From the NCBI RefSeq assembly GCF_050436995.1, contig NC_134766.1, forward strand, positions 6,200,001 through 6,264,000: a DNA stretch of 64,000 bases, read 5' to 3'. This DNA is from Anticarsia gemmatalis (Eukaryota; Arthropoda; Insecta; Lepidoptera; Erebidae). The first letter of the stretch is position 1, and each line of letters begins with the position of its first letter. The translations under genes and the position numbers were made by a program. Below are positions 1 to 11,504 of this stretch, in pieces. The notes beneath the pieces are model-generated. The model saw only the letters and a list, made by a program, of their open reading frames with translations, ran no database searches and was not told where the DNA came from.

Positions 1-523
1 ATACTTCACTTGCTTATAACGAGTCGCTCGGGTGAACGCTCAATAAATCTGAATTTCTTGTAAACAATCGAGTTTCGGTATAAGGCTGCGTTTCCACTGA
101 AGATGGTAAAAGAGTGATGAGTAGGAAGTAAATAAAAAAGGCACCATTGCCATTTACCAATTTTGTGAGAAAAACTGATCAGCACTCGTAGCGCGGTAGG
201 AACGAATTTTTAATTATCTGTTAAATTATCAGTTCTTGATATTCAATAGTAAGAGTGTAAAAAATCGCGCTGTTAGACATAATAATAATTGCGTTTTTCA
301 CGGTTTTGCTTTACTATTATTTAGGGTTGTTATTTATTGCAGTAGCACTGATTTGCACAGCCCCGTTAGCGCACAAATTTACATCCCCTAATTCAGCTCC
401 TTAGTGATTGATTTATGAAAAAGAGACTGAATTAAACACCGGGTCTCCAATCGCTTTTGAAGTTTAGCATGAAGGTACCACGCTAAAGTGCCGCAGTACC
501 AATTTTTTGCATTTTATATAAGT
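1..523. other. No gene seen (AT-rich, left edge)
   Basis: I see no coding stretch, RNA gene or clear mobile element here. If the RGK-like gene on the minus strand continues to the left, this is intronic sequence of that gene. Confidence 0.4.
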
Positions 524-867
524 CTGATTGCAACAGGCAATAATTCGTGTAAATCATCAGGCTTTAGTCAACAAAGTAAAGCACTAACTCTCAGTATAAC
601 TTGAATAATGAACGGTGAACGAACGACCGGTGTAAGCAATTACTGAGTGAGCGACTGAATGATTCAGTTCACGGGAAGACAAACTGTCATATTTTTCTCA
701 GTAGTATAATCTAATTGCAACAAGCAATAATTCGTGTAAATCAGGCTTTAGTCAATAAAGTAAAGCACTAACTCTCAGTATAACTTGAATAATGAACGGT
801 GAACGAACGACCGGTGTAAGCAATTACTGAGTGAGCGACTGAATGAGTCACTTCACGGGAACGCGGT
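524..867. repeat. Tandem duplication, about 185-bp period
   Basis: A block of about 155 bp (about 524-683) recurs almost unchanged at about 711-867. Both copies share the core GCAATAATTCGTGTAAATCA and the later stretch with ATGAACGGTGAACGAACGAC. The offset is 187 bp at the left and 184 bp after a 3-bp difference. High identity suggests a recent local duplication. There is no coding potential in it. Confidence 0.85.
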
Positions 868-1030
868 GCGGTTTATTGTCTAAGTTCGTGGTATGAGGTG
901 TTGCATTGAGTTCTCAAGCTTGTTAGGGATCAATAGTTAAGGCGAATCGGCAGTGTTTTAGGAATTTGGTTGTTAGTTAAAGGCGGTTTCAGGTAATGGT
1001 AAATTAATTTGCTTTATACGGAACTATTGC

Positions 1031-1113
1031 TAACCCCTGGTTTCTGAGTACATTTAGCGGTAGTTTATCTATTCAATAGCGTTTTTATGAGTTACAACGC
1101 TATTGAATAAACG
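1031..1113. mobile_element. MITE fragment (GGTTTCTGAGT family)
   Basis: The stretch starts with CCCCTGGTTTCTGAGT, has the inner motif TAGTTTATCTATTCAATAGCG and then the inverted CGCTATTGAATAAACG. It matches the left part of the fuller copy at 50894-51016. The right end (CTCAGAAACTGGG) is missing here. Confidence 0.6.
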
Positions 1114-1693
1114 TAATGTAAGCGTCATTAGTTATATAGTTTTCTGACTCTTTCATTCAATTTTGAAACTGTTTAGGAGTGAAAAAGACAGCATTGTATA
1201 AAATGCTACATTTATTATATTAATATTGGAAATTAACAATTTTAAAATCATCGCTAACTCTGACCGGTATTGCAATCGAATAACAAACGAGATGTTCATT
1301 TAAAAAATGCATTTTTAACTATTACTTGATATTGGAAATAAAGAAATAAAAACTGAAATAAGAAGAATCAGAATAAGAATTGAAGAAGAAAAATAATTGG
1401 AAATAAAGAAGAATCTTAATCAGATCTTGGTCCTAGACAAATTGAAAAAGGCTTAAACCTTTTTTTTTTCTTAGACGTTAAAAAAAGATTTAAGCAACAC
1501 CTTTTTCCAATATACGTCATATACATTCAACTTACACTTTCCTTTCAAGTTAAATAAAATTTGTTTACTTATTAGGGTGAACAGCATTTGTCCTTTGCCC
1601 GTCATTATGTCTATTGTTGTCTTCCACTACGTAATCAAGTCGAACAGTAAGTAGGTCACAGGGTTGTCACTCAATAGGTTTTAATATAATTTT
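1114..1693. other. No gene seen
   Basis: AT-rich sequence with a GAA/AAT-rich patch near 1330-1410. No open frame or element was recognised. Confidence 0.4.
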
Positions 1694-1770
1694 ACTGACA
1701 TTTGAAGTAAGTAAAAGTCTTTGGCTCGGTTCTCGGAGAAAGCAAAAGACATACTTCATGAAATGTAAAT

Positions 1771-1996
1771 CTATACTAATCTATATTAATATTATAAAGC
1801 TGAAGAGTTTGTTTGTTTGTTTGAACGCGTTAATCTCAAGAACTACTGGTCCGATTTGAAAAAATATTTTAGTGTTACATAGCCCATTTATCGAGGAAGG
1901 CTATAAGCAATCATCACGCTAAGACCAATAGGAGCAGAGTACTAGTAAAAAATGTTACAAAAACGGGGAAAATTATGACCGATTATCTCTTATGTG
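1771..1996 (+). mobile_element. Non-autonomous Helitron, 3' end missing
   Basis: The 5' end reads TCTATATTAATATTATAAAG, followed by the GTTTGTTTGTTTG run and the conserved body (AACTACTGGTCCGATTTG, CCCATTTATCGAGGAAGGCT, ATCACGCTA). The usual 3' hairpin and terminal GTCAGCTAGT are absent: the copy stops after CTCTTATGTGA. It is flanked on both sides by a 70-77 bp direct repeat (1694-1770 and 1997-2067). Confidence 0.75.
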
Positions 1997-2067
1997 ACTG
2001 ACATTGGAAGTAAAAAAAGTATTTGGTTCGGTTCTCGGACAAGGAAAAGTCATCATGTAATGTAAAT

Positions 2068-2709
2068 ATGCTATATTTTTCAACATCATAAAATCTATGA
2101 AGTTTCCTGTATCAAATCAGTGTACTATATAAAAAATGGAGAAATTTTACAAAATTTTTGATTTTACGTTTGCACTACAACAAAATTCAAATTAACTTTA
2201 TATCCGCTAAAATTCAGCTTACTTGAATTGTTTTAAAAAGTCTGCCCGTGGTTTTTGTGGAAATAATTATACCATGCTGCTAAATTCTATCCAAAATAAT
2301 CAATATGTAGGTAGGTAGTATCTAATGGACATTACAAGGCAGACTCAATTTAAGTCTAAAAAGACGACGCTATTTAAATTTCAAATCCTACTCACAATCA
2401 CTTTAATCTATATCCATCTCATTCCTATAACCGTATTTAGAAAAGGATAACATTAGCATAATCTCATAACATTTAAGCCTATAATATCATTCAACAGATA
2501 ATTTCGTATACGTTGTCAAAATCTAACGGCGTAATAAAAGCCTAAGGCCATCTTAACTTGGCTCTGTTTCACAACAGTTAGCATTAACAAGACCCGATCT
2601 TATCATGATAATGGAAGTAACTATTTGCTTCATAACCTTTATCGTGTGTAGCTGGCCTTAGCAGGACCGCGTTAAGATCTTAATGCGTAATGGTATGGGT
2701 AACAGTATC
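2068..2709. other. No gene seen
   Basis: AT-rich sequence without a recognisable coding region or complete element. Confidence 0.4.
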
Positions 2710-2836
2710 GTGTTTTTACATTTAAAATGAAACTGCAAAAATAGTTCTTACGGCGTACGCTAGAGGCGCTGATCAGAATCAAAATTTCTCGATTCGCTAG
2801 CCGGTTGTCTATATTCTATAGTGGTAGAAAATAGCG
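2710..2836. mobile_element. MITE-A, diverged partial copy
   Basis: Contains the family core (ACATTTAAAATG, CTGCAAAAATAGTTCTTACG, TAGAGGCGCTGATCAGA) and the right arm ending in TAGTGGTAGAAAAT. The left inverted arm is lost. It belongs to the palindromic family described at 3391-3571. Confidence 0.7.
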
Positions 2837-3390
2837 CATATATACATATATAATGAGTCATGTGTATAGATTTGCGCCGTTTTTAGACAGACGGACGTAC
2901 CGACGGACACATGGGGTGCGAACACGAGCTTTAGTAATTCGATTTGCAGAATTAAAGAACGGTAGAGCATAGAGTGGGTACATGGTCATGCCTGTTATAG
3001 GTAAGTTAATTTGGCGTTGAAAAGAACTTCGTGGTTACGAAACTGAAGGGACATAAGGAAACACAGAGCGTGGACGTCTCCTGTACATTAATTTAAAGTG
3101 TTCGTTAAAAAACTTATGACCAGTATAAGACTGTAATCTGTTTATATTTCCCATAATAGTATTAACTTCATCACCAAATATTAATCAAACATAAGCTGGG
3201 ACATTACAAACCAACCCAAATTAAACACAAGAGCCGAAGGCGTGAACCGCGTAGAACACAATAGGCTTCAAATCACACAATACGTTAGGCAGATTCCCAA
3301 TATCATTATCATATTAACGACACATTACCATAAGGGCTAACTGCCTTTGTGGTCTTGACGGTAACGTTTGAGACCGCTGATGACAACTGT
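2837..3390. other. No gene seen
   Basis: No coding region or element recognised between the two MITE-A copies. Confidence 0.4.
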
Positions 3391-3571
3391 ACCTCGATTC
3401 TCTACCACTATCGACTACCGACAACCGGCTAGCTATCGAAATTTTGACATTTAGAATGTACTGCCAAAATGTTTCCTACGACACCCGTCAGAGGCGCTGA
3501 TCAGATTTTCATACAAAATTTCTCGATGACAGTTCGGTTGTCGGTAGTCGATAGTAGTAGAGAATCGAGGC
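3391..3571. mobile_element. MITE-A, full palindromic copy
   Basis: The copy starts CCTCGATTCTCTACCACTAT and ends in the inverse, ATAGTAGTAGAGAATCGAGG. Both arms carry the CGACTACCGACAACCG motif and its complement CGGTTGTCGGTAGTCG. The centre carries GTACTGCCAAAATG and AGGCGCTGATCAGATTTTCA. About 180 bp with roughly 45-bp terminal inverted repeats, so a MITE. An 89-residue open frame crosses it but is only a passive product of the repeat. Confidence 0.85.
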
Positions 3572-5942
3572 ACTGCTTGTCAAGGTCTCGGGTTGTATTC
3601 CCGTGTGGAGTAAAGTACGGTTCTTTTCAAATTTATTATCTTTTTATTTTGATTCTTGAAGACAACGTCTGCTTAGATGCACGATTTATATTAGATTTTT
3701 TTTTTATAGTAGTCCGGAGTTTGGTAACGTGCGTCTGAGTTTGGCAACATTTCTGGTAAATTGTAAAAGGGTCCTTCTCTATTACATGGTACTAGAATTA
3801 TAAATCGCAAAACTAAAACTTGGACATTTCATACTTTATACACCTCTGTCTTCACCTTCGGGAATAAAAGGGGTGATGTTATGCAACATAATAGTGATTC
3901 AAATGAATTATTTGAATTACACTGTTATTACAATGTAATACTGGTCAAATGGCTTGTTGTGGTCACACACTGTACATGGTCAACTCTGGTCGATCACTTG
4001 TGGTTGCGGCGTGACATTGACAGAGAGATTGGAAGGGGCTATTAGCTGTGTATAGGGATATTCCATTTAATAAAATATTAAAGACAAATCCTCTCAATTA
4101 TAAATCACTAGAGGACCGGCTCCGCTTGCGTAAAAGTAAGGAAAAGTAAAACTTAGCTTTAAATACTATTTTAATCCGATAGGGAATGATTGTCCAAAAA
4201 CAATAAAACGCGTGTTTTTTATAGAAAATCCTACAAGCGAATTTTTATACTTCTAGCTTCAAAAATGAACAAACTGCTATAAAAACTTTCATCACCTATT
4301 TTACCCCCTTAGTGGTGGATTACTAAAAACAAAGGATTTGGTGATATTTGGGCACATGCCCAAAACATTATGCTATAGCATGTATGAAATTAATTTATTT
4401 AATAATAAATAATATTTTGGTTACCTACAATTTTTTACACTGTTATAAGCAAAACAGAATAGAGTGTAACAATCACTTACTGGTAAACTCTTCATAAACA
4501 CAAAACATTGTAGTAACAACAAAAAATAATAGAATAATAAAAAAATAATAATAAATATTATACAACACCCCTCTTTTTGCATCGGGGGTTGAAAACAAGT
4601 GCAAATAATAACTATTTCATATACATATAGTCCCCGTGAGAGTTTTGTCAAAGCTTTGAAAGCGTGTTTTAATTATACTAAATGAATAAGATAAAGTACA
4701 CTTAACTACTACGAACTACATTCTGTTATTGTGAGTTTTGTTTTAGAACGTATATTTGGTATACTAGCTTCTGGCCGCGACTTCTTCTGCGTGAAATAAT
4801 TATCTAGGGAAGGATGTATCCCATGTGATAAAATCTTAACGCCTAGGGGAAAAAGTGTCCCGTGTGATAAACTCTTAACGCTATTTCTCCAAAGTTTATT
4901 GAGTAGATTTGGCGTTAAACACAGTCGTAAACCTCTTTAAGTGCGTCTTTTGGAATAAACTTTCGTATTTGTAATCATAGTAGGAATTATCTTGAATAAC
5001 AATATTAGCAAAAGTTATCACACCACAATATATGTAGGTAGGTACAGATTGAAAATAAGATTTTCAATTCGTCGCGTTATTTTTAACGTATTTACAGATT
5101 GAGTAATATTTCTTTTTTTTTAATATTTATTACAATCAGTCTCCTTTGTCGGCCATTCAGAAGTATGTTGGTTGGTGCAACTGCGGACTTTTTTTTTAAG
5201 TCATCAAAAAAAGCTTTCAACCAGCACGATGGACTTAATACTAACGTGCTTTGGACCTGAAAGTCGAAAACAAATTATTGTAATTTGAGTTGAAACAAAT
5301 AATTTTCGTTTGTGGATTCAAGTGTCAGCCCTGAGCCGGCCACGCGACTGGGTAATCAGTCACAAATCTCTTTTAATCTGATTAACCGAGAACTGACCGT
5401 ATTCTTTACTTGTGAATGCTTGTGAATAATGAACCGTCTGCATTGTGAGTGTTGGGTTCAATGTTACAGATTTATTTTTGGATGAATCAGGCCTCTTGGG
5501 TCGAAAGCAAGACGACAATATATAGGTTTAGGTAGCGGCTCCGCTCGCATAATAACTTGCTTTGTTAAAGCCTAGGTGATAAGGTAGTTGGCCCGCGCGG
5601 CTCACCTTGCTTTATAAAAGAACCTTTATGAGTTAATCTATTAATAATTCTTACATACAACGATTTTAAAGCAAAATTTCACTTTACTGGCACAAAAAAT
5701 ACAGAATTGAGAACCTTCCCTTATTCTGAAATTCGTTAAAATGGCGCTGAATTTTCAGCTTAAACTGAATATGCGTCTAACCATAACGTGAGAGTGATAA
5801 GAAGAAGAATAAGACAGACTTTCACAAAAGTGATGTAAAATACTTTGAAAATGGATGCTAGACAATCGCTAGGAAGGCATAAATAACTTAAACATAAAAT
5901 ATTAGTAAACTAACTGAAAGAAAAGTCCATTGTCTTAGACAA
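3572..5942. other. Long stretch without a gene
   Basis: I find no convincing coding exon on either strand. There are scattered old repeat ends, for example the Helitron-like remnants near 4108 (GGCTCCGCTTGCG), 4768 (TACTAGCTTCTGGCCGCGAC) and 5528 (AGCGGCTCCGCTCGC). The GTPase exons expected for the RGK-like gene are not visible here. Confidence 0.4.
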
Positions 5943-6113
5943 ACTGTAATAGAATCTCTTTGGCTTCAAGAATCACAAATGAGTACACGGTACATTAGGT
6001 TTCTTTCAGTGAGCTCGTAGATACCAAATATCGAGCTTTTTTGTGTAGAGAAAAGAATTTATTGCAAGTTCATACATACTATAATGCGAAAAGACTTTTT
6101 CCCCGACCTAATA
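5943..6113 (-). mobile_element. MITE-B (TAGGTCGGGGAAAAAG), partial
   Basis: Ends in AATGCGAAAAGACTTTTTCC followed by CCGACCTA, as does the fuller palindromic copy at 50098-50309. The body (GATTCTTG/CAAGAATC, GTGTACTCATTTG, GAGCTCGTA, TATCGAGC) is shared in the opposite orientation. The outermost part of the other arm is missing. TIR with TA-type flanks suggests a Tc1/mariner-derived MITE. Confidence 0.75.
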
Positions 6114-6517
6114 CAAATAGCACTTGTTTCAATACCTGTAATTGTATGCACATTATTAGCACATAGTAACTCGGTCTCGTACCGTCCAAGTGCTCAATTA
6201 GCGAGAGGATGCCACTAATTACTGCTCTGTCTATTGTACTTAATTAGAGCGAGAGGCAAGAGCTTTGTTCTAAATGACAACTGACTTCGTGAGTGGATAG
6301 GTTAAGAGGCATGTGAAAAGGTTACTTTATTTGAAAATTTAAGCTATATTTTGCAGATATTTTTAGAAGAAAAGTTCATGTGCTTCTTCTTTCAACGATT
6401 CATTAAAACATTAGCTTCTGTCAGAAATTGCATATTCTAAAACTGCCATTATCAAAGAGGAAACCTATAAGATAATTACCTGACAAAAATAATATAAATA
6501 TCAATTGAAAACCACTA

Positions 6518-6602
6518 TCTATGCGGTCACCCATATATGGAATGACCGCGCTGAGGTTTGCTTAACCCAAAGATAGATTACCGACTGATGAACCCAACTA
6601 GC
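6518..6602 (+). repeat. SINE-like repeat C, 3' fragment
   Basis: Carries ATGCGGTCACCCAT, GGAATGACCGCG, TTGCTTAACCCA and a diverged ATTACCGACTGATGAACCCA. This matches the end of the longer copies at 26672-26915 and 35761-36001. Confidence 0.6.
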
Positions 6603-6683
6603 TAATTAATTCAATGTTAATTTTGTTGGGTTGGTTGGGTTAATTTTGTTTCAGACAAAAAAGAATTATTGTTCATCTCTCAC

Positions 6684-6870
6684 CTGCTATTAGTAGAATT
6701 CACAGAAGTATTGGACCGACTCCGGCGGTTGCAGATAGAGTCGCCGCAGTTGACGACGCCGCCCTTGGTGGTGATGCTGAAGGTCCTCAGCCGGTACAGG
6801 TCGTCGGAGACTCGAGGGTTGTACGGCTTCTCGGGGAGCGAGCAGACACGCGGCCGAGAGTGTTCCACCA
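6684..6870 (-). CDS. RGK-like GTPase, internal coding exon
   Basis: Second coding exon of the gene whose first exon is at 17175-18039. The acceptor TTACTTTCAG lies at 6871-6880 and the donor AG|GTGAGAG at 6684/6683. Incoming phase 1 joins the G of the previous exon to TG here, giving Val274. The encoded stretch begins VVEHSRPRVCSLPEKPYNPR, then SDDLYRLRTFSITTKGG, VVNCGDSI, and an RRSRSNTSVNSTNS end that looks like a basophilic kinase or 14-3-3 site. The exon adds 61 full codons and leaves in phase 2. From memory these motifs sit in the N-terminal extension of insect RGK small GTPases (Rad/Gem/Rem relatives that inhibit voltage-gated calcium channels). The GTPase fold itself is not in the window, so the family name is an inference. 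That this is a real, conserved coding exon is much surer than the name. Confidence 0.7.
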
Positions 6871-7129
6871 CTGAAAGTAAGGTAACAGGTTAATTGATGG
6901 AAAGGTTAAGGTATTCTTAATATCCCGATAAACAAAAACTGATTGTAGTGAAAGTCACTATGTGAACAAAAAAACGGATGTAAAATGACGGAAAATATTG
7001 TCGACAAGATGAATTTTGACGGGTATCTCCTGCAAAGAAATGAAACTGCGTTATTTTATTTTATTTTTATTTTTATTTATTTTATTACTATTTAAGGACA
7101 ACAGACTAACTAAGCTAGTCCCAAACACG

Positions 7130-7232
7130 TTTATAAACGCAGGATACAACCCGACCCAAAACTACTAGGTATTTGTGGATGAGCCACATTTGTTCTTTAT
7201 GGGAATTGAACTCACGACCATCGCGCATGAAA
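7130..7232 (-). repeat. SINE-A fragment (old)
   Basis: On the minus strand, remnants of the tRNA-derived SINE-A: a decayed B-box region (GTGAGTTCAATTCCCATA) followed by CCACAAATACCTAG and GGGTCGGGTTG. It is preceded on the plus strand by a TTTTA-rich run at 7055-7083. Confidence 0.45.
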
Positions 7233-7945
7233 AATTCACACAAAATCTATAAAACAGTGCGATGTTGATTTTAAAGTAACACATAAACAATTTTCAGTTC
7301 AACTTTCATCAAACTTTGTACCACACACGTAATAAACTAATCCCAAACACATCTTCAAACGAAACCGCAAATAGGATTAACAAGATACTCAAGAAATATT
7401 CACTATCACTAACACGAATGAGTTTAAACTAACGACTCGAATACACTTGCCGTAAAACGAGATTAAGGCTGGAATTCCATCTGAGATGGGCGAGGTAGCT
7501 GTATGCGGGGATGCGTAGCGAGGCTGTAAAACGTACTGAGTATTTTTAGTTCTGAACAGTGAACAAATAATATATATGCAAGTATGGGTAATTAAACCGA
7601 AGACAATGTTTAAAACGTCCTAATACTATTCTTACTCAAGCTACCGATACGGTATCAAAGAGTCATCAACCAGTCGCCAACATGTTGCTAACGAGTTGCC
7701 AACCAGTATCAGTTCAGTCGACATTATATATTCTAAAGCGCGTTGAGCTGGCAACGTCTTGCCTGCTAGTTGCGTACTCGTTGTTTTATTGTACCTTTAG
7801 AGAGGCAATTGGTTCGGTATCAGTCAATAGGCGAATAACGAATACGTCGTTCGCCGTCTTTTTCATTGCAAGTAACCAGTTTAAAATATTATCATTATAT
7901 AAATCCTTACGCATCTCTGATAAATGTAGCCTCGACGTCTTTTTT

Positions 7946-8246
7946 ATGACGTATTCCTATTTAATACCAACAATCTAATACCACTGCGTCCACTGGTTAA
8001 GTTATCCACAGGTTGAGTTAATTATCACAGTTAATTGCTATTCCGAACGAATACCAAAACATAACTCTAAGTACCTACAGTCACAGAAAACATTTATTTT
8101 GCTTTTTCATCAACTGTTTTGGTATTTTGATCAGATTACAAATTGTAGGATAAGTTTGAGTGGTATTCGTTCGGAATAGAAATTCAATGGGATAATTAAC
8201 TAATACCAGTGGTATTAGTTTTTTGGTATTAAATAGGAATAGGTAT
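7946..8246. mobile_element. Palindromic MITE, imperfect
   Basis: Outer arms: TATTCCTATTTAATACCA with AATCTAATACCACTG at the left, and CAGTGGTATTAG with GGTATTAAATAGGAATA at the right. Inner arms: ATTCCGAACGAATACC at about 8041-8056 and GGTATTCGTTCGGAAT at about 8161-8176. Overall about 300 bp of nested inverted repeats with AT-rich filling. No coding content. Confidence 0.7.
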
Positions 8247-8627
8247 TTTTTATGATCTCTATCAAGTCCCGTTGTTTCATTTCGTTTCACACATAGTTAT
8301 ACATTTTATTATTTAACCACTTTTATCATGTGCGTAGCCTTACCTTCAAAACCAGTGTATAAGATTAGTTAATTAAATTAGCACAAGTTGACGTTTACAT
8401 TACAAGACGATACCTGGCGCAAACAAACTTTTCAATTTATTTCACATACAAGTTTGAATATTGAGTATACAAGTTTGTAACTAAACGGCGTGTACGCGGT
8501 TTTCAAGGTTTTGTTATATAAAACTTTGAATACATATCGAGACTTTATTTAGGACCTAGATTGTACAGTATTTCACCTCGTATTTTTATTTTCACGATAG
8601 CACTATATACATACAACATAATATTTT

Positions 8628-8801
8628 TTATTGGTTCTTTGCTCTTATTGGTCGTAGCGTGATGATTTATAACTTATAGCCTTCCTCAATAAATAGACTA
8701 TCTAACACTGAAAGAAATTTTCAAGTCGGGCCAGTAGTTCCTGAGATTAGCGTGTTCAAACAAACAATCAAACTCTTCAGCTATATAATATTAGTATAGA
8801 C
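8628..8801 (-). mobile_element. Non-autonomous Helitron, 3' truncated
   Basis: Minus-strand copy starting (right side) TCTATACTAATATTATATAG and running through CTGAAGAGTTTGATTG, CCGACTTGAAA, the CTATTTATTGAGGAAGGCT body and ATCACGCTACGACCAATAAG. It stops before the hairpin and terminal CTAG. Confidence 0.75.
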
Positions 8802-9559
8802 GTGTAAGCAGAGTCGTATGAAATGCCACAGAGACAGTCACTCCTACTCATATTTTGAATGCTCTACATTTCGAAAGAGTCAAAACAACTTTTGGTCATT
8901 TACAAAGTGTGAGGCGTACTCCATGGATTAAATTCATTAAATTCGTATCCTCAATGATTTGCATTGGAGTTAAATGCCTGAATCAGATTATTACTGTTCT
9001 CATTTATGTGGTAAAAAATAATTAGTGCTTATGTATTTTGTACTTGAACATACTCAAACACGAAGAAGCCTTATTAGCAGAGCCTCAAAACCTTTAAATG
9101 TCAAGTCAACGCTTGACATTCAGCTGCAATTTGTTGAGTTTGAAACATATTGTATCATGTATAGTCTAACAACTTAGTAGAGAGACTTGTGTGCAAGGTG
9201 CGCGGGTGGAGGAGGTATACCAAATAGTATAAGAAGGTCATTCACCCGCAAATTCGCGCAGCGTTACGCTTTTAGTGTTTCGAAGATTCTTTGAAAATAT
9301 AAAAAAAATTAAAAGCTATTGTAACTTGCAAGAAGGACAAACAAACAAAACACATTTTCGCATATATAATAAATAGTAATAGTGAGTGTGTATACTGTAT
9401 ATGTTACCTAGTTTAATAAGATTATCAAGCTCATCAACCTAGCCTTTCTTCCATCTATGTTGGAGTCGGCTTCCAGCCTCACAGGATGCGGCTGAATACC
9501 ATAATTTAAATAGAGCAACTGCCTATCGGACCTCCACAACCCAGCTACCTGGGTTTATA

Positions 9560-9737
9560 ACACGATACTCTTCGCTAAGACTGGTGGTCAGGCTTTCAAG
9601 TTTCTGACTACTGATAACGACTGCCATAGTTTACCACAATTTAACGTGCCTCCTAAAACACGAAGGAACTCGAGTGTTTAATATGGTCACCCATCCACGG
9701 AACGACCTTGGCTAGCGTAGCTTAACTTAACTTAAGC
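9560..9737 (+). repeat. SINE-like repeat C, diverged copy
   Basis: Diverged match to repeat C: ACGTGCCTCCTAAAACACGA, ATGGTCACCCATCCACGGAA and CGACCTTGGC followed by AGCGTAGCTTAACT. Not coding. Confidence 0.5.
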
Positions 9738-9814
9738 TGTTGTCTCCTATCCATGAGTTTCTCATTATCACAATTTAGCTTTTCGTTAAATGTAGCACAG
9801 CCTATATATGTATA

Positions 9815-10002
9815 CTAGCGGACCCGACAGACGTTGTCCTGTCTACACGTCTTTAATTTGAAAATTTTAAACTTTTTTTACTAATCTAAACCATTCTCAG
9901 ATCCCCTTGAACACACACAAAAAAATTCATCAAAATCGGTCCAGTCGTTTAAGAGCAGTTCAGTGACATACACACTTACAGAAGAATTATATATATAAAG
10001 AT
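9815..10002 (-). mobile_element. Helitron-like family 2 copy
   Basis: Minus-strand element: starts (right) ATCTTTATATATATAATTCT, has CACTGAACTGCTCTTAAACG, GACTGGACCGATTTTGATGA and a GGATCTGAGAATGG body. It ends GACAGGACAACGTCTGTCGG followed by GTCCGCTAG. The terminal CTAG and a preceding short hairpin (GACGTTGTCC/GGACAACGTC) fit a Helitron-type 3' end. The same family is at 62479-62688 and 62915-63111. Confidence 0.7.
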
Positions 10003-10249
10003 ATGAATATACATCAATAAAGATCAAATATCGGTACATATGTACTTAGATTCATAACGTGCTTATGTCGTAGTTACCTGTATAATACTGTACCTGGTAA
10101 TGAAGCGAATGGACATGTGAATAGCCGGCTTCGACACGTGAAAGGGCTAACGTGTTATATTCACGTAATTCTAGACGGCTGATTGACTCTATGATCCTAT
10201 GTACCTGTCTATTCAAACAACTTACTATTTTATTTATTACTAGCTGACT

Positions 10250-10472
10250 GGCGCTGCTTCGCTTGCGTCGTAAAAGAGAGAATAAGTCATAATTTTTCCC
10301 GTTTTTGAAACATTTTTTTACTGGTGCTCTGCTCCTATTTGTGCGTGATATTATATAGCCTACATAAGATTGATTCCTTAATTGTTTTTTTTTTCAATTC
10401 GCAACAGTAGTTCCTGAGATTAGCGCGTTCAAACAAACAAACAAACTCTACAATTTTATAATATTAGTATAC
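10250..10472 (-). mobile_element. Non-autonomous Helitron
   Basis: Full-length but diverged minus-strand copy: the 3' end at the left reads CTAGCTGACTGGCGC (plus strand) with CTTCGCTTGCGTC. The 5' end at the right has TTATAATATTAGTATA after the CAAACAAACAAACAAAC run. Confidence 0.8.
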
Positions 10473-10587
10473 TAATAAGACAAAAATTGTGAATCTTATC
10501 TATATAATGCTAATATTGTCAGCGAAAACAACAAGGATGGCGCGGCTTCACAGACGCAAAAGGTTTAGCCAAGAACGTGCAACGAAG

Positions 10588-10692
10588 AACCAACATACTC
10601 TATTTGATGCTTTGCGTGATAAACGGCTACCCATCTATAGGAATGTCGCGCGAATAGTTGCTTAACTCGCTAATTGTTTACCGATCATATGA
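10588..10692 (+). repeat. SINE-like repeat C, fragment
   Basis: Diverged match: GGCTACCCATCTATAGGAAT, GTCGCGCGAA, GTTGCTTAACTC and TTTACCGATCAT, the same order as in the longer repeat C copies. Confidence 0.45.
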
Positions 10693-11177
10693 TCAAGAAA
10701 GTTTCTTACCTGCTTCCTACTCAATCACTCCAAAACTATTGAATGAATTTTGATGTAATTCGGTACAAAACAAATATACATAGCTAATAAGCTAGCCAAC
10801 GGAGTAACAAGAAAAAGGTAAAGTATAAGTAAACACATGTTAACTATAAAAAATATACTATTTTCATAAGTACTTATTCTATAAATAAATAACAAAAGGA
10901 ATAAGTAACAAAATATTATTTTGTATAAGAAGCTGTCTAAGTGCTCATTAGAGGTTAAAATAACTATTATTATGATTCGTATCATATTACTTTGTTTGGT
11001 CTAAGCCTACTTGATGTTAACAATAACATATGAATAACAGATCAGATTTCAAGTATATTTTCTTCGGGAATATTCCATGGAAAACTATGGGGATATGTAG
11101 GGGATAACTACATACAGCGACATCTCATGGTACGAGCGCAGAACCACCAACTCGCATGACGTCACAAATCCTGAATC

Positions 11178-11245
11178 GCGCTATCAGAGTTTGCACTGCA
11201 ATTGAATATATATATATTCAATTGCAGTGCAAACTCTGATAGCGC
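11178..11245. repeat. Perfect 68-bp palindrome
   Basis: A perfect inverted repeat with 34-bp arms and no spacer. The left arm starts GCGCTATCAGAGTTTGCACT and continues to an ATATAT centre; the right arm is its exact complement, ending AGTGCAAACTCTGATAGCGC. It can form a long hairpin or cruciform. It may be the relic of a fold-back element or a very recent inverted duplication. Confidence 0.9.
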
Positions 11246-11504
11246 AACATTTAACATTGCATGATTAACATTGATAACACAATTAACATTGCATGATTAG
11301 TTTTATAGAGGTACATAATATATGAATGAATTATAATGTATTGGCTACAGCAAAATATAATATTGTTTAACATCATTACTGTAACTAATTTACTTGCTGT
11401 GACCTGATACCCATAACACAAGTTAGATCTTACCATGGGTATCAGTGTTCCAATTGCTTTGTGTTTAAAGTTTGCCCAATTGTTTTTGATTTGTTAAAAG
11501 TTGT

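Noticed and set aside
3469..3738. 89-residue open frame
   Set aside because: It runs through the MITE-A arms and on into AT-rich sequence, so it follows the repeat and not a gene.
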